Counted from the first letter of the stretch, positions 1 through 5,600 are shown. The stretch is DNA of 10,675 nucleotides from JBBQNJ01 sp038329845 (GCA_038329845.1 JBBQNJ010000109.1:1-10675), one strand, 5' to 3'. A program made the numbers and translations. Notes: generated by a model not told the origin, from the sequence alone.

Positions 1-640
1 TGAATGATGCGCCGCTTGTTTGGTACAGGATTGTCAAGACGTCGCCCGGAGCATTGGCCGTGAATGTTGCGGTGTAGACCCAGTTGATGGTGGTGCTGCT
101 AGCGCCATTGGTGAGTGTATCCACTTCGGTGGTCGCTCCGGGCAAGGAGAGAGTGAGTTTCGACCCGGTGTACGACTGGGCGCCGTAGAGCGTCACCGTG
201 TGCGCCAGCGTGTTCGCGGCGGTGATGGAGAGGGAGAAGGACGCGCTGTCGAGCTGGGCCTGCGTTCCGGCAAGCGAAATGCCCACCCCCGTGCCAGTCG
301 TCTCAGAGACTGGCGCGGTGCCGTCGGTGTAGACGTAGGTGTGACCAGGCGCAAAATTGCTGCCCGCGCTGGTGGGGTTCCGCACAGCCGTGAGGTCGCC
401 GATCGCCGTCGCGACCGACCTTTCATTATAGAGGGGCGGCGTGGTCCACGCGCTCGTGGCGGTGCCGCTACCGGGCATATCCCATATGCGCCAGTCGCCA
501 TTGGTGGATTGGGCCGTCAGGTCGGCGGAAGTGACCGTCCCGGACGCGAACGATCCGGAAATCACCGCGGCGTGGGTCGTTGCACAGAACATGGATCCTG
601 CCGCAAAGCAGGCCGCGATCATCGTACTTTGGAATCTCAT
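1..640 (-). CDS. Secreted protein of unknown function, 3' end beyond the window
   Basis: Seen: an open minus-strand frame of 213 codons starts at the ATG at 638-640 and leaves the window without a stop. The start is supported by AGGAG at 648-652 with 7-nt spacing. The N-terminus is a clear signal peptide (about residues 1-24, MRFQSTMIAACFAAG..., likely cut after the THA at residues 22-24), followed by Ser/Thr/Gly/Ala-rich, beta-strand-like sequence with no cysteines, as in extracellular proteins of planctomycetes. Composition resembles PEP-CTERM-type exported proteins, but the C-terminus that would carry a sorting signal lies outside the window, so this is inference only. It is transcribed in the same direction as the LacI-type gene ending at 782 and is probably governed by it. 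Oddity: an in-frame alternative start at 725-727, with an equally good AGGAG, would add 29 residues; that start belongs to a duplicated leader. No function can be assigned. Confidence 0.75.
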   Translation of the reverse strand, partial: MRFQSTMIAACFAAGSMFCATTHAAVISGSFASGTVTSADLTAQSTNGDWRIWDMPGSGTATSAWTTPPLYNERSVATAIGDLTAVRNPTSAGSNFAPGHTYVYTDGTAPVSETTGTGVGISLAGTQAQLDSASFSLSITAANTLAHTVTLYGAQSYTGSKLTLSLPGATTEVDTLTNGASSTTINWVYTATFTANAPGDVLTILYQTSGASF

Positions 641-659
641 CACTACGCTCCTTTGTTGT

Positions 660-677
660 GGATGACGTCGGTCATCC
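660..677 (-). promoter_or_regulatory. Palindrome GGATGAC-N4-GTCATCC, leader copy 1
   Basis: Perfect 7-bp arms around GTCG, placed about 20 nt upstream of the start codon at 640 and just before its ribosome binding site. It could be an operator for a dimeric regulator or an mRNA hairpin near the start. There is no T-run after it, so it is not a standard terminator. The core TGAC-N4-GTCA recurs at 750-761 and 1922-1933. Confidence 0.45.
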
Positions 678-746
678 GGGGTTTTTGGAAATGTTTCAGT
701 TGCGATCATCTTGCTTTGGGGTCTCATCACTACTCTCCTTTGTTGT

Positions 747-764
747 GGATGACGTGAGTCATCC
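747..764 (-). promoter_or_regulatory. Palindrome GGATGAC-N4-GTCATCC, leader copy 2
   Basis: Same arms as at 660-677, with spacer GTGA instead of GTCG. The arms are identical although the spacer and surrounding bases have diverged, which suggests the palindrome itself is under selection. It lies between the LacI stop codon and the upstream copy of the start. Confidence 0.45.
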
Positions 765-781
765 GAGGTGTATGGAAACTT

Positions 782-1819
782 TTAATTACTCGCGGGTGGT
801 GCGATGGTTTGGCCCTCATGCCAGTCAGGCCTGATGGCACGGCTTGGCAGAGACTGATCCGGGTTGCTGATTCTCTGCTCAAGCATTTGGATGGCCGTGT
901 GGCCGATTTGCCGCCACGGCAGGTGAATCATCGTGAAGTCGATGCCCATTTGCGGGTAGGTTGAATGACCAAATCCGACGATCGAAAGATCGCGGGGGAC
1001 ATCCAACCCCATTCGAGCCGCTTGGTGGGCGGTAGTCATGGCATAGCGATCGTCGTAGGTCAAAACCGCCGTCGGACGGTCGGCGGACGCCAGCAGTGAT
1101 CGGATCAACCCGCTTGATTCCGTTTCCGGGACATCGGCGGGCCTGAGGTGGCGAATCGGATTTAGGCCCGCCTCACGCATGGCCTGAACATAGCCGGCAT
1201 GCCGGTCGACCTCACTGTAATGAGAATCGGCGGGATTGGCCTCGGATGATTGGCCAACCGCGATCATCTGGATGCGCTGATGGCCACGCGAGATCAACTG
1301 GCGCGTTGCTTTATAGGCGCCGGCGAAGTCATCCGGGTAGATTCCATGGTGGGGACATTTACGGTTAAGCCAAACCACAGGCACATGATATCGATCAAGA
1401 AGGTCGGCCAGACCCTCCGGCAGGCCATGGGTATAGTCGAATAGAACGCCGTCGCAGACCAGTTGACCGATCCATTGAGGCACTTCGCCGTCCAGCAGAT
1501 CGTCGTCGCCGAGCCGCTCGACCAGCAGATGGGTGTGGATTTGGCGGCAGGCTTGCTGAAGACCGCGAAGAAGATCGAGGGGCAACTCGCTTCTCTCTGC
1601 GTGTATGCCCTGCACAATGGCGAAGGTGTCACACCGACCGCGCCGGGCGATCCGCTTGGCTCGAATGGCTCGGTAACCAAGCTGACCGGCCATTTCTCGC
1701 ACCCGCAGCCGCGTGTCCTGGCTGACGCGTGTGTTGCCGCCGCCGTGGTTCAGCACCCTACTGGCCGCTGCCACCGAGACCCCGGATTTTAGAGCGACTT
1801 GGCTGAGTGTAACTGGCAT
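782..1819 (-). CDS. LacI-family transcriptional regulator
   Basis: A 345-residue protein of full LacI-family length. Residues 4-24 form the DNA-binding helix-turn-helix (TLSQVALKSGVSVAAASRVLN, with SRVLN ending the recognition helix), followed by the usual VSQDTRLRVREMA...LGYR stretch and hinge. Residues from about 65 to 340 form the periplasmic-binding-like effector domain; the motif PTAVLTYDDRYAMTTA and the later VPRDLSIVGFGHS are canonical. Such proteins are usually cytoplasmic repressors released by a sugar or related ligand; the ligand cannot be read from sequence. The start ATG (1817-1819) has GAGGG about 8 nt upstream. It is transcribed toward the secreted protein gene. An operator-like palindrome at 1833-1852 abuts a candidate promoter, so autoregulation is likely. 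The recognition helix has Val-Ala where LacI has Tyr-Gln, a type that often binds sites with a central CG; the palindromes seen here lack that, so the match of regulator to site is uncertain. Confidence 0.93.
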   Translation of the reverse strand: MPVTLSQVALKSGVSVAAASRVLNHGGGNTRVSQDTRLRVREMAGQLGYRAIRAKRIARRGRCDTFAIVQGIHAERSELPLDLLRGLQQACRQIHTHLLVERLGDDDLLDGEVPQWIGQLVCDGVLFDYTHGLPEGLADLLDRYHVPVVWLNRKCPHHGIYPDDFAGAYKATRQLISRGHQRIQMIAVGQSSEANPADSHYSEVDRHAGYVQAMREAGLNPIRHLRPADVPETESSGLIRSLLASADRPTAVLTYDDRYAMTTAHQAARMGLDVPRDLSIVGFGHSTYPQMGIDFTMIHLPWRQIGHTAIQMLEQRISNPDQSLPSRAIRPDWHEGQTIAPPASN

Positions 1820-1832
1820 TCGCCGACCCTCA

Positions 1833-1852
1833 TTGACTTAACACTAGGTCAA
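1833..1852 (-). promoter_or_regulatory. Putative autoregulatory operator of the LacI gene
   Basis: TTGACTTA-ACAC-TAGGTCAA: 8-bp half-sites with 7 of 8 positions complementary. It lies 14 nt upstream of the LacI start codon and touches the -10 element of the candidate promoter, the position expected for a repressor site. The half-site TTGACyTA is reused at 1921-1934. Confidence 0.45.
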
Positions 1853-1880
1853 AGGTATCACGCCGTCGTAGAAAAGTCAA
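1852..1880 (-). promoter_or_regulatory. Candidate sigma-70-type promoter of the LacI gene
   Basis: On the minus strand TTGACT (1875-1880, 5 of 6 to consensus) is followed after 17 nt by TACCTT (1852-1857, only 3 of 6 to consensus). The surrounding stretch is unusually AT-rich for this window (an A/T run at 1882-1894). The weak -10 makes this tentative. Confidence 0.35.
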
Positions 1881-1920
1881 ATGAAAAATTTTTTCCGGTA
1901 CTCCGGCACTCCCGACCGCT

Positions 1921-1934
1921 TTGACCTAAGTCAG
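1921..1934. promoter_or_regulatory. Second TGAC-N4-GTCA palindrome upstream of the LacI gene
   Basis: TTGACCTAAGTCAG: overlapping TTGACyTA half-sites in inverted orientation, 102 nt upstream of the LacI start and just past the stop of the dehydrogenase remnant. It shares the TGAC-N4-GTCA core with both leader palindromes at 663-674 and 750-761. A far operator allowing looping by a tetrameric LacI protein would fit, but this is inference. Confidence 0.35.
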
Positions 1935-1945
1935 CGTTCGATCGC

Positions 1946-2320
1946 TCACGAGGCGGTCTTGTACAGGTAGATCACCTCGCCGCTGGTGGGCGTCAGGCCG
2001 CCGTCCAAGCATTGGACGATCACGGCGGCGACCTCGCGGGGATCGAGCATTGGGTCCGCCGGGAGTTGCTCGGCGGTGAGAATCTTGCGTAGCATCGCCG
2101 TCTCGACCGCCGGGGGCGCAGGACTGTTTTGCGCCGTCTGGGGCTCGAAGGACCCATGGGTCCTCGAAGTCGGTTTCTTCGCCGAGCCACGCGGCTTGCC
2201 CCGCCCCGGTCCATTCCTCACCGTCTTCGATGGCGACGGCGCTGGCGCGGCGGAAACAATCGTTGACCTTGATCGGCGTTGTTCGGCGTGCATCGGCGGT
2301 GAGTTGTTCAACATTCCCAT
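1946..2320 (-). pseudogene. C-terminal remnant of a short-chain dehydrogenase/reductase
   Basis: The last 50 residues of this 124-codon frame (about 1946-2100) read like the C-terminus of an SDR enzyme: PPAVETAML resembles the family's PGxVxTxML motif, then LDPREVAAVIVQCLDGG and a closing SGEVIYLYK resemble the usual 'xPEDVAxxVxxL...TGxVI' ending. The Rossmann glycine motif and the Tyr-x3-Lys active site are absent. The first 70 residues are Arg/Ser/Pro-rich, and the start codon lies within or next to the inverted 10-nt repeat, without a ribosome binding site. A different minus-strand frame reads KQSCAPGG at the same place, compatible with a frameshift inside the PG motif. Best reading: a decayed gene end, not expressed as a functional enzyme. 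It could still be a lineage-specific short protein. Confidence 0.4.
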
Positions 2321-2386
2321 CGCGTTGGCGGCTCATTAGAAACGGCCGCGAAATCAACCGCCGATGAACGCCGATCCACGCCGATG
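2271..2386. repeat. Inverted pair of 10-nt tandem repeats
   Basis: Left arm 2271-2300 holds three 10-nt units (gatcggcgtt, gttcggcgtg, catcggcggt). Right arm 2357-2386 holds three units in inverted sense (accgccgatg, aacgccgatc, cacgccgatg). The arms are complementary at about 26 of 30 positions around a 56-nt loop. A transcript could fold into a long hairpin. The element overlaps the 5' end of the dehydrogenase remnant. Similar (A)CGCCGAT-type repeats are, to my recollection, common between genes in planctomycetes; their role is unknown to me. Confidence 0.65.
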
Positions 2387-2756
2387 CGCCCGGCGTGCCG
2401 GCTGGGAGTGGATCAAGTTCGATCAGGATTCACAGGATAAACAGGCTTCACAGGATAAGGCAATTGGGCCGGGTTTCACCTCCCGACTCGATCCTGTCCA
2501 TCCTGTTCATCCTGGTTCCTGTTCCCGTTCCATGCCGGATACTCCTCGGCGATTCAGGAACTCAATTTCAAATTGGAGATGGATCGATCGATCCGATGCG
2601 CGGAGGGAATCGAAGTTCAGCCCGGGAAAACTGTCTTGCGCGCCACGGCCGGGGCGGCCTGGGGTGGCCGACGGGTCCGGCGGCCGGGCGACCGGGCGAC
2701 CGGGCGACCGGGCCGCATCCTTTCATCGGGAGCGGCGATCCGGTAGGCTCGACGGC
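2321..2756. other. Repeat-rich intergenic region before the histidine kinase
   Basis: No gene is convincing here, although a plus-strand frame stays open from 2364 into the kinase. It contains the right arm of the 10-nt repeat, the 9-nt inverted repeat, two short perfect palindromes (CAATTTCAAATTG at 2563-2575 and GGATCGATCGATCC at 2581-2594), and a tandem array of the 8-mer CCGGGCGA at 2684-2713 (three full units and a partial). An 8-nt period does not respect codons, and the predicted peptide is low-complexity Arg/Gly/Pro sequence, so the open frame is best explained by GC bias. I could not pick out a convincing kinase promoter. Confidence 0.55.
2424..2515. repeat. Inverted pair of 9-nt tandem repeats (CAGGATTCA type)
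   Basis: Left arm 2424-2459 is four 9-nt units: caggattca, caggataaa, caggcttca, caggataag. Right arm 2491-2515 is the inverted counterpart: atcctgtcc, atcctgttc, atcctgg. The conserved pattern CAGGAT-NN-ACAGGAT-NN-ACAGG pairs between arms across a loop of about 31 nt. A further half copy (two units) lies after the kinase gene at 4651-4668, so this is a dispersed family. Confidence 0.65.
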
Positions 2757-4592
2757 GTGCTGACGTTGATGGTTTTACAGGGTCCGGACAAGGGCCGGCG
2801 GATCGAGCTGCCCGATGCCCCAGCGCTGATCGGGCGCGACAGCCGGCAGATTCCCCTCACCGACAACACCGTCAGCCGCCGCCATTGCGAACTCGTCCCC
2901 ATCGAGGGCGCCTGGGTCCTGCATGACTTGGGCTCGAGCAACGGATCGTACGTCAACGGCCAGCGCATTACCGGGCGGCACAATCTCAAGCTGGGCGACC
3001 AGATCCGGGTGGGGCGCTCGCTGATGGTGTTCGGCGCTGCCCCGGGCGTGTCGCGGGTGGCCGGAAAAAGCGTTTCCCTGTCGGGGGCCGAGGCGGGGAT
3101 GGATGCGTCGATCATGCACTCGGTGGAATCCAGCGAGGATTCGATGGTGCTGGCGGTGCCCGAGCCGGCCGCGGCGGCGATGAGCAACTTGAAAATCCTC
3201 TACCGCCTGGGGGCGGCGCTGGGGTCCAGCTTCGACGTGGACCAGGTGCTCGAGGTGGTCATGGACCTGGTGTTCGAACACGTCAAGGCCGACCGCGGCA
3301 TCATCCTGCTCAAGAATGAGAAGAACGATGAACTGCTGGCCAAGGTGGTCCGCACCCGCGAAGAAGAGCCGGATGGGCGATCCGGCGGCAATGGCGGCGG
3401 CGCGGGCGAGGGGAGCGAAGGAGGCCAGGGGGGCGGAGGAGGCGAGGGGGGCCAGGGGGGCGAGGGGGGCGAAGGGGGCGAGGGGGGCGAAGGGGCGCAG
3501 GGGAGAGACGGGAAAGAAGGGGCGCAGGCAGGGGATCCGGGCCGCATTCATGCCAGCCGGACGATCGTCAACCACGTTCTGAGCAGCGGCGAAGGGGTGC
3601 TGTCGTCCAACGCGATGGCCGATCAGCGATTCTCCAAGGGCAAGAGCGTTCACAGCCTGGGGATTCGCTCAGCGCTGTGCGTGCCGATCAAGGCTCGCAA
3701 ATATGACGGCAAGAGCGGGGACCAGGTTGTGGGGGTCATCTACATCGACTCATCGGTGAAGAACTACACCTATTCACCCGATCAACTGCGGCTGCTGACG
3801 GCGATCGGGCTACAGGCGGGGATGGCGATCCAGAACGCCAAGCTGTACCAGGTGGGCCTGCAGACCGAGCGGATGGCGGCGATCGGGGAGACCACCGCGG
3901 CGCTGTCGCACTCGATCAAGAACATCCTCCAGGCGCTGCGGGGCGGGGCCGATGTCGTCGAGATGGGCCTGCGCTCGACCAATGTCAGTCAGGCGACCAA
4001 GGGCTGGCGCATCGTCGATCGCAACCTCGAGAAGATCTACAACTTGACGATGAATCTGCTGGCCTACTCGCGCCCGCGCGAGCCGGCGCTGGAGATGGTC
4101 AATCCGCGAGGGATCATCCACGAGTGCGTCGAGCTGATCGCCGCGGCGGCCAACGAAAAAGGGGTGATGGCGGTGGCGGATGTCGAGGCGGATCATCCGG
4201 CGATCCCGCTGGACCCCGATGGGATGCATCAGGTGTTGATGAACCTGTTGAGCAACGCCCTGGACGCCGTCGAGCCCCAACAGGGGCTGATCCGCATCGT
4301 CTGCCGCTACGATGCCGAACAGCGGGAGTCGGTGATCGAGGTGATCGACAACGGGGCGGGGATTCCCCCTAGCATGCGCAAGCACATGTTCGAGCTGTTC
4401 CATTCGACCAAGGGCAACCGCGGCACCGGGCTGGGTCTGGCGGTGGCGAGAAAGATCGTCGAGGAACATGAAGGCTCGATCGCGGTGGAAAGCGAGCTGG
4501 GGCGGGGCACGACGTTCTCGATCCACCTGCCGGTCCAGCACGATTGCGGCGATGACTCTTCCCACACTCACGGCCCGGCCGCGGCGCGATAA
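2757..4592 (+). CDS. FHA-GAF sensor histidine kinase (NtrB-like)
   Basis: A 611-residue soluble two-component kinase with no membrane segment. Domains: FHA about 1-100 (IGRD 25-28, SRRH 40-43, SSNGSYVNG 60-68), expected to bind phosphothreonine peptides; GAF about 142-380, split by a Gly/Glu-rich insertion at about 204-262; then dimerisation/phosphoacceptor and ATPase domains. The H-box is LSHSIKNILQAL with His385 as predicted phosphoacceptor, the N-box Asn is 500 (MNLLSNALDAV), the G1 box DNGAGIP starts at Asp531, and G2 is GTGLGL at 556-561. All key residues are present, so it should be active. A cytosolic sensor linking Ser/Thr phosphorylation or a GAF ligand to a response regulator is likely; no receiver gene is in the window. 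Start: GTG 2757 directly precedes the FHA domain; ATG 2769 is an alternative. The frame is open back to 2364, but that part runs through repeats and is probably untranslated. The gene stands alone. Confidence 0.92.
   Translation: MLTLMVLQGPDKGRRIELPDAPALIGRDSRQIPLTDNTVSRRHCELVPIEGAWVLHDLGSSNGSYVNGQRITGRHNLKLGDQIRVGRSLMVFGAAPGVSRVAGKSVSLSGAEAGMDASIMHSVESSEDSMVLAVPEPAAAAMSNLKILYRLGAALGSSFDVDQVLEVVMDLVFEHVKADRGIILLKNEKNDELLAKVVRTREEEPDGRSGGNGGGAGEGSEGGQGGGGGEGGQGGEGGEGGEGGEGAQGRDGKEGAQAGDPGRIHASRTIVNHVLSSGEGVLSSNAMADQRFSKGKSVHSLGIRSALCVPIKARKYDGKSGDQVVGVIYIDSSVKNYTYSPDQLRLLTAIGLQAGMAIQNAKLYQVGLQTERMAAIGETTAALSHSIKNILQALRGGADVVEMGLRSTNVSQATKGWRIVDRNLEKIYNLTMNLLAYSRPREPALEMVNPRGIIHECVELIAAAANEKGVMAVADVEADHPAIPLDPDGMHQVLMNLLSNALDAVEPQQGLIRIVCRYDAEQRESVIEVIDNGAGIPPSMRKHMFELFHSTKGNRGTGLGLAVARKIVEEHEGSIAVESELGRGTTFSIHLPVQHDCGDDSSHTHGPAAAR
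3407..3510 (+). repeat. In-frame G-run microsatellite inside the GAF domain
   Basis: The stretch is built from near-repeats of a 9-nt unit GGCGAGGGG (with GAA/CAG variants), giving Gly-Glu-Gly and Gly-Gln-Gly tripeptides. Runs of six G separated by CGA or CCA recur on the coding strand, an almost ideal G-quadruplex pattern in DNA and mRNA. The repeat keeps frame because its unit is 9 nt. It sits between the two halves of the GAF fold, where a flexible loop could be tolerated. Confidence 0.8.
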
Positions 4593-4599
4593 ACCCGCG

Positions 4600-4616
4600 C
4601 CGCCCAACCCGGGCGG
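4600..4616 (+). terminator. Weak hairpin after the histidine kinase
   Basis: CCGCCC-N5-GGGCGG begins 8 nt after the kinase stop codon. The stem is GC-rich but no T-run follows, so intrinsic termination is doubtful. Confidence 0.2.
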
Positions 4617-4650
4617 ACGGGCGCGGCGGCCGTTAGCCGAAGAAACAGGT

Positions 4651-4668
4651 CAGGATTCACAGGATAGG
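4651..4668. repeat. Isolated half copy of the 9-nt repeat
   Basis: CAGGATTCACAGGATAGG matches the left arm of the element at 2424-2459. No inverted partner is present nearby, so here it cannot fold into the long hairpin. Confidence 0.6.
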
Positions 4669-4680
4669 AGAAGCCTTGGA

Positions 4681-4705
4681 ATGCCGGCTTCCGGCCCGCC
4701 GGCAT
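4681..4705. terminator. GC-rich hairpin between kinase and acetyltransferase genes
   Basis: ATGCCGGC and GCCGGCAT form a perfect 8-bp stem with a 9-nt loop. No T-run follows on either strand. It may help isolate the kinase gene from the promoter at 4746, but this is a guess. Confidence 0.3.
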
Positions 4706-4745
4706 CCACTCTCGCCCACTGTCCTCCCTTCCCTCTTCGTTCCGC

Positions 4746-4751
4746 TATAAT
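4746..4751 (+). promoter_or_regulatory. Perfect TATAAT -10 box placed for a leaderless mRNA
   Basis: TATAAT ends only 6 nt before the acetyltransferase ATG at 4758. With the usual distance from -10 box to start site, transcription would begin at or next to that ATG. No purine-rich ribosome binding site precedes the gene; the preceding bases are TCCCCC and pyrimidine-rich. No good -35 box is visible 16-18 nt upstream. Confidence 0.55.
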
Positions 4752-4757
4752 TCCCCC

Positions 4758-5600
4758 ATGTCGCTGCCTGTCCTTTCCAGCCATAGCGTTCCCGACGATG
4801 CGGCGCTGCTGCGATCGTGTCACAAGGCGTTGGTTCATTGGACGCAGCACACTTGCGAGTCGCAAATGCTCGATTGCGGGCTGGCGATGACGGGTCCGGA
4901 TTATCCGGCGATTGCGCAGGCGAACCGCCTGCTCGAGGGCGACCTTCCCGATGAGTTGTCCCCCGATGCCGCCGTCGCGAGCGTCGAGGCCCACTTCACT
5001 GCCCGCGGGGTCAAGTGCCATCAATGGATCATGAATCCCTCAGCCCCGCGGCCGCGCGTGGATTGGTTGATCAAGTATCTGGCTTCCCACGGATATTCCA
5101 TCTCGCCGATCGAGGTTCTGCACTTGCCCCGGGTCGCCATCCCCGCCCTGCCGTCCCCCCCGTCCTCGCAGTCCCCCTCGTCCCCCCCAACCTCGCCGCC
5201 GGTCACGATTATTCCCGCGCGGGCCGGCTATGGACCGCTGCGGCGGCTATTCGCCATGCGGGCCGAGGAATGCGCCTCACCCCCTCGCGCCGCCGAGGCC
5301 GCCGAGGCGCACCTGGACGATCCCAACTACGACGCCCTGTTAGCCTTGGGCGACGGCGAACCCCTGGCCGTCGCCGGCGTGCTGGCGGTCGGTGAAATCG
5401 GCCTGTGTCGCCAGCTCTACGTCGCGCCAAATCGCCGCGGCGCGGGATTGGGCCGATTGATGCTGCTGAGGGTTCAAGAACTGTGCGCCCGCTCGCTGTT
5501 TCGCCAGGTACTCGCCTCGCCGCATGCCGGAACATCCCCCGCGTATCAAAGGGCTGGCTTCCGTCCTGTCGGCGCGCTTCTCCGCGCGGTTGCGCCCTGA
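4758..5600 (+). CDS. GNAT-family N-acetyltransferase, two-part
   Basis: A 280-residue cytoplasmic protein. The C-terminal half (about 150-280) is a GNAT domain: motif A is LYVAPNRRGAGLG at 220-232, the R-R-G-x-G-L-G pyrophosphate loop that binds acetyl-CoA, and motif B is AYQRAGFRPVG at about 262-272. The first half (about 1-125) has no motif A and may be a degenerate GNAT fold or substrate-binding part. A Pro/Ser linker (about 129-148, PALPSPPSSQSPSS...) joins the halves. The substrate (amine, peptide or small molecule) is unknown. The start ATG is fixed by the TATAAT box just upstream, implying leaderless translation. The gene lies between the kinase and a small membrane protein gene without obvious functional links to either. 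Confidence 0.85.
   Translation: MSLPVLSSHSVPDDAALLRSCHKALVHWTQHTCESQMLDCGLAMTGPDYPAIAQANRLLEGDLPDELSPDAAVASVEAHFTARGVKCHQWIMNPSAPRPRVDWLIKYLASHGYSISPIEVLHLPRVAIPALPSPPSSQSPSSPPTSPPVTIIPARAGYGPLRRLFAMRAEECASPPRAAEAAEAHLDDPNYDALLALGDGEPLAVAGVLAVGEIGLCRQLYVAPNRRGAGLGRLMLLRVQELCARSLFRQVLASPHAGTSPAYQRAGFRPVGALLRAVAP

Larger units (their letters stand above)
616..780 (-). repeat. 87-bp tandem duplication of a leader and translation start
   Basis: Positions 616-702 and 703-about 782 align without a gap at an offset of exactly 87 nt, about 85% identical by eye over roughly 80 nt. On the minus strand each copy holds a perfect 7-bp palindrome, an ACAACAAAGGAG ribosome binding site, an ATG and nine similar codons (MRFQSTMIA and MRPQSKMIA). 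The offset is a multiple of three, so the two starts are in frame, with no stop between them. The upstream copy begins only 55 nt after the LacI gene's stop codon. It may be the stub of a lost paralogous gene or a duplication of the control region. Confidence 0.8.

Noticed and set aside
20..757. Plus-strand open frame of 245 codons opposite the left-edge gene
   Set aside because: The minus strand has a ribosome binding site, signal peptide and plausible protein composition. The plus frame is Arg/Gly-rich and ends in two translated copies of the leader duplication, so it is a shadow.
1986..2339. Plus-strand frame of 117 codons
   Set aside because: It runs through the left arm of the 10-nt repeat, has no ribosome binding site and shows no family signature.
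1926..2357. Minus-strand frame of 143 codons overlapping the dehydrogenase remnant
   Set aside because: It begins in the inverted repeat with a poor start, has no ribosome binding site and ends in Arg-rich shadow sequence; the SDR-like ending is in the other frame.
2424..2515. CRISPR array
   Set aside because: Units are 9 nt, contiguous without spacers and inverted between the two arms; no cas genes are present.
2364..2756. N-terminal extension of the histidine kinase
   Set aside because: It covers two repeat families and an 8-nt tandem array; the start codon itself is part of the 10-nt repeat, and the FHA domain begins only after 2757.
2775..3653. Minus-strand frame of 292 codons opposite the kinase
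   Set aside because: It is antisense to well-conserved FHA and GAF sequence; its Ala/Pro/Leu repeats are the reverse of the G-run insertion.
3810..4607. Minus-strand frame of 265 codons opposite the kinase catalytic part
   Set aside because: Arg/His/Asp-rich shadow typical of GC-rich DNA; the plus strand has all kinase boxes intact.
4600..4705. Intrinsic terminators after the kinase gene
   Set aside because: The two hairpins are real but neither is followed by a T-run, so they are kept only as low-confidence features.
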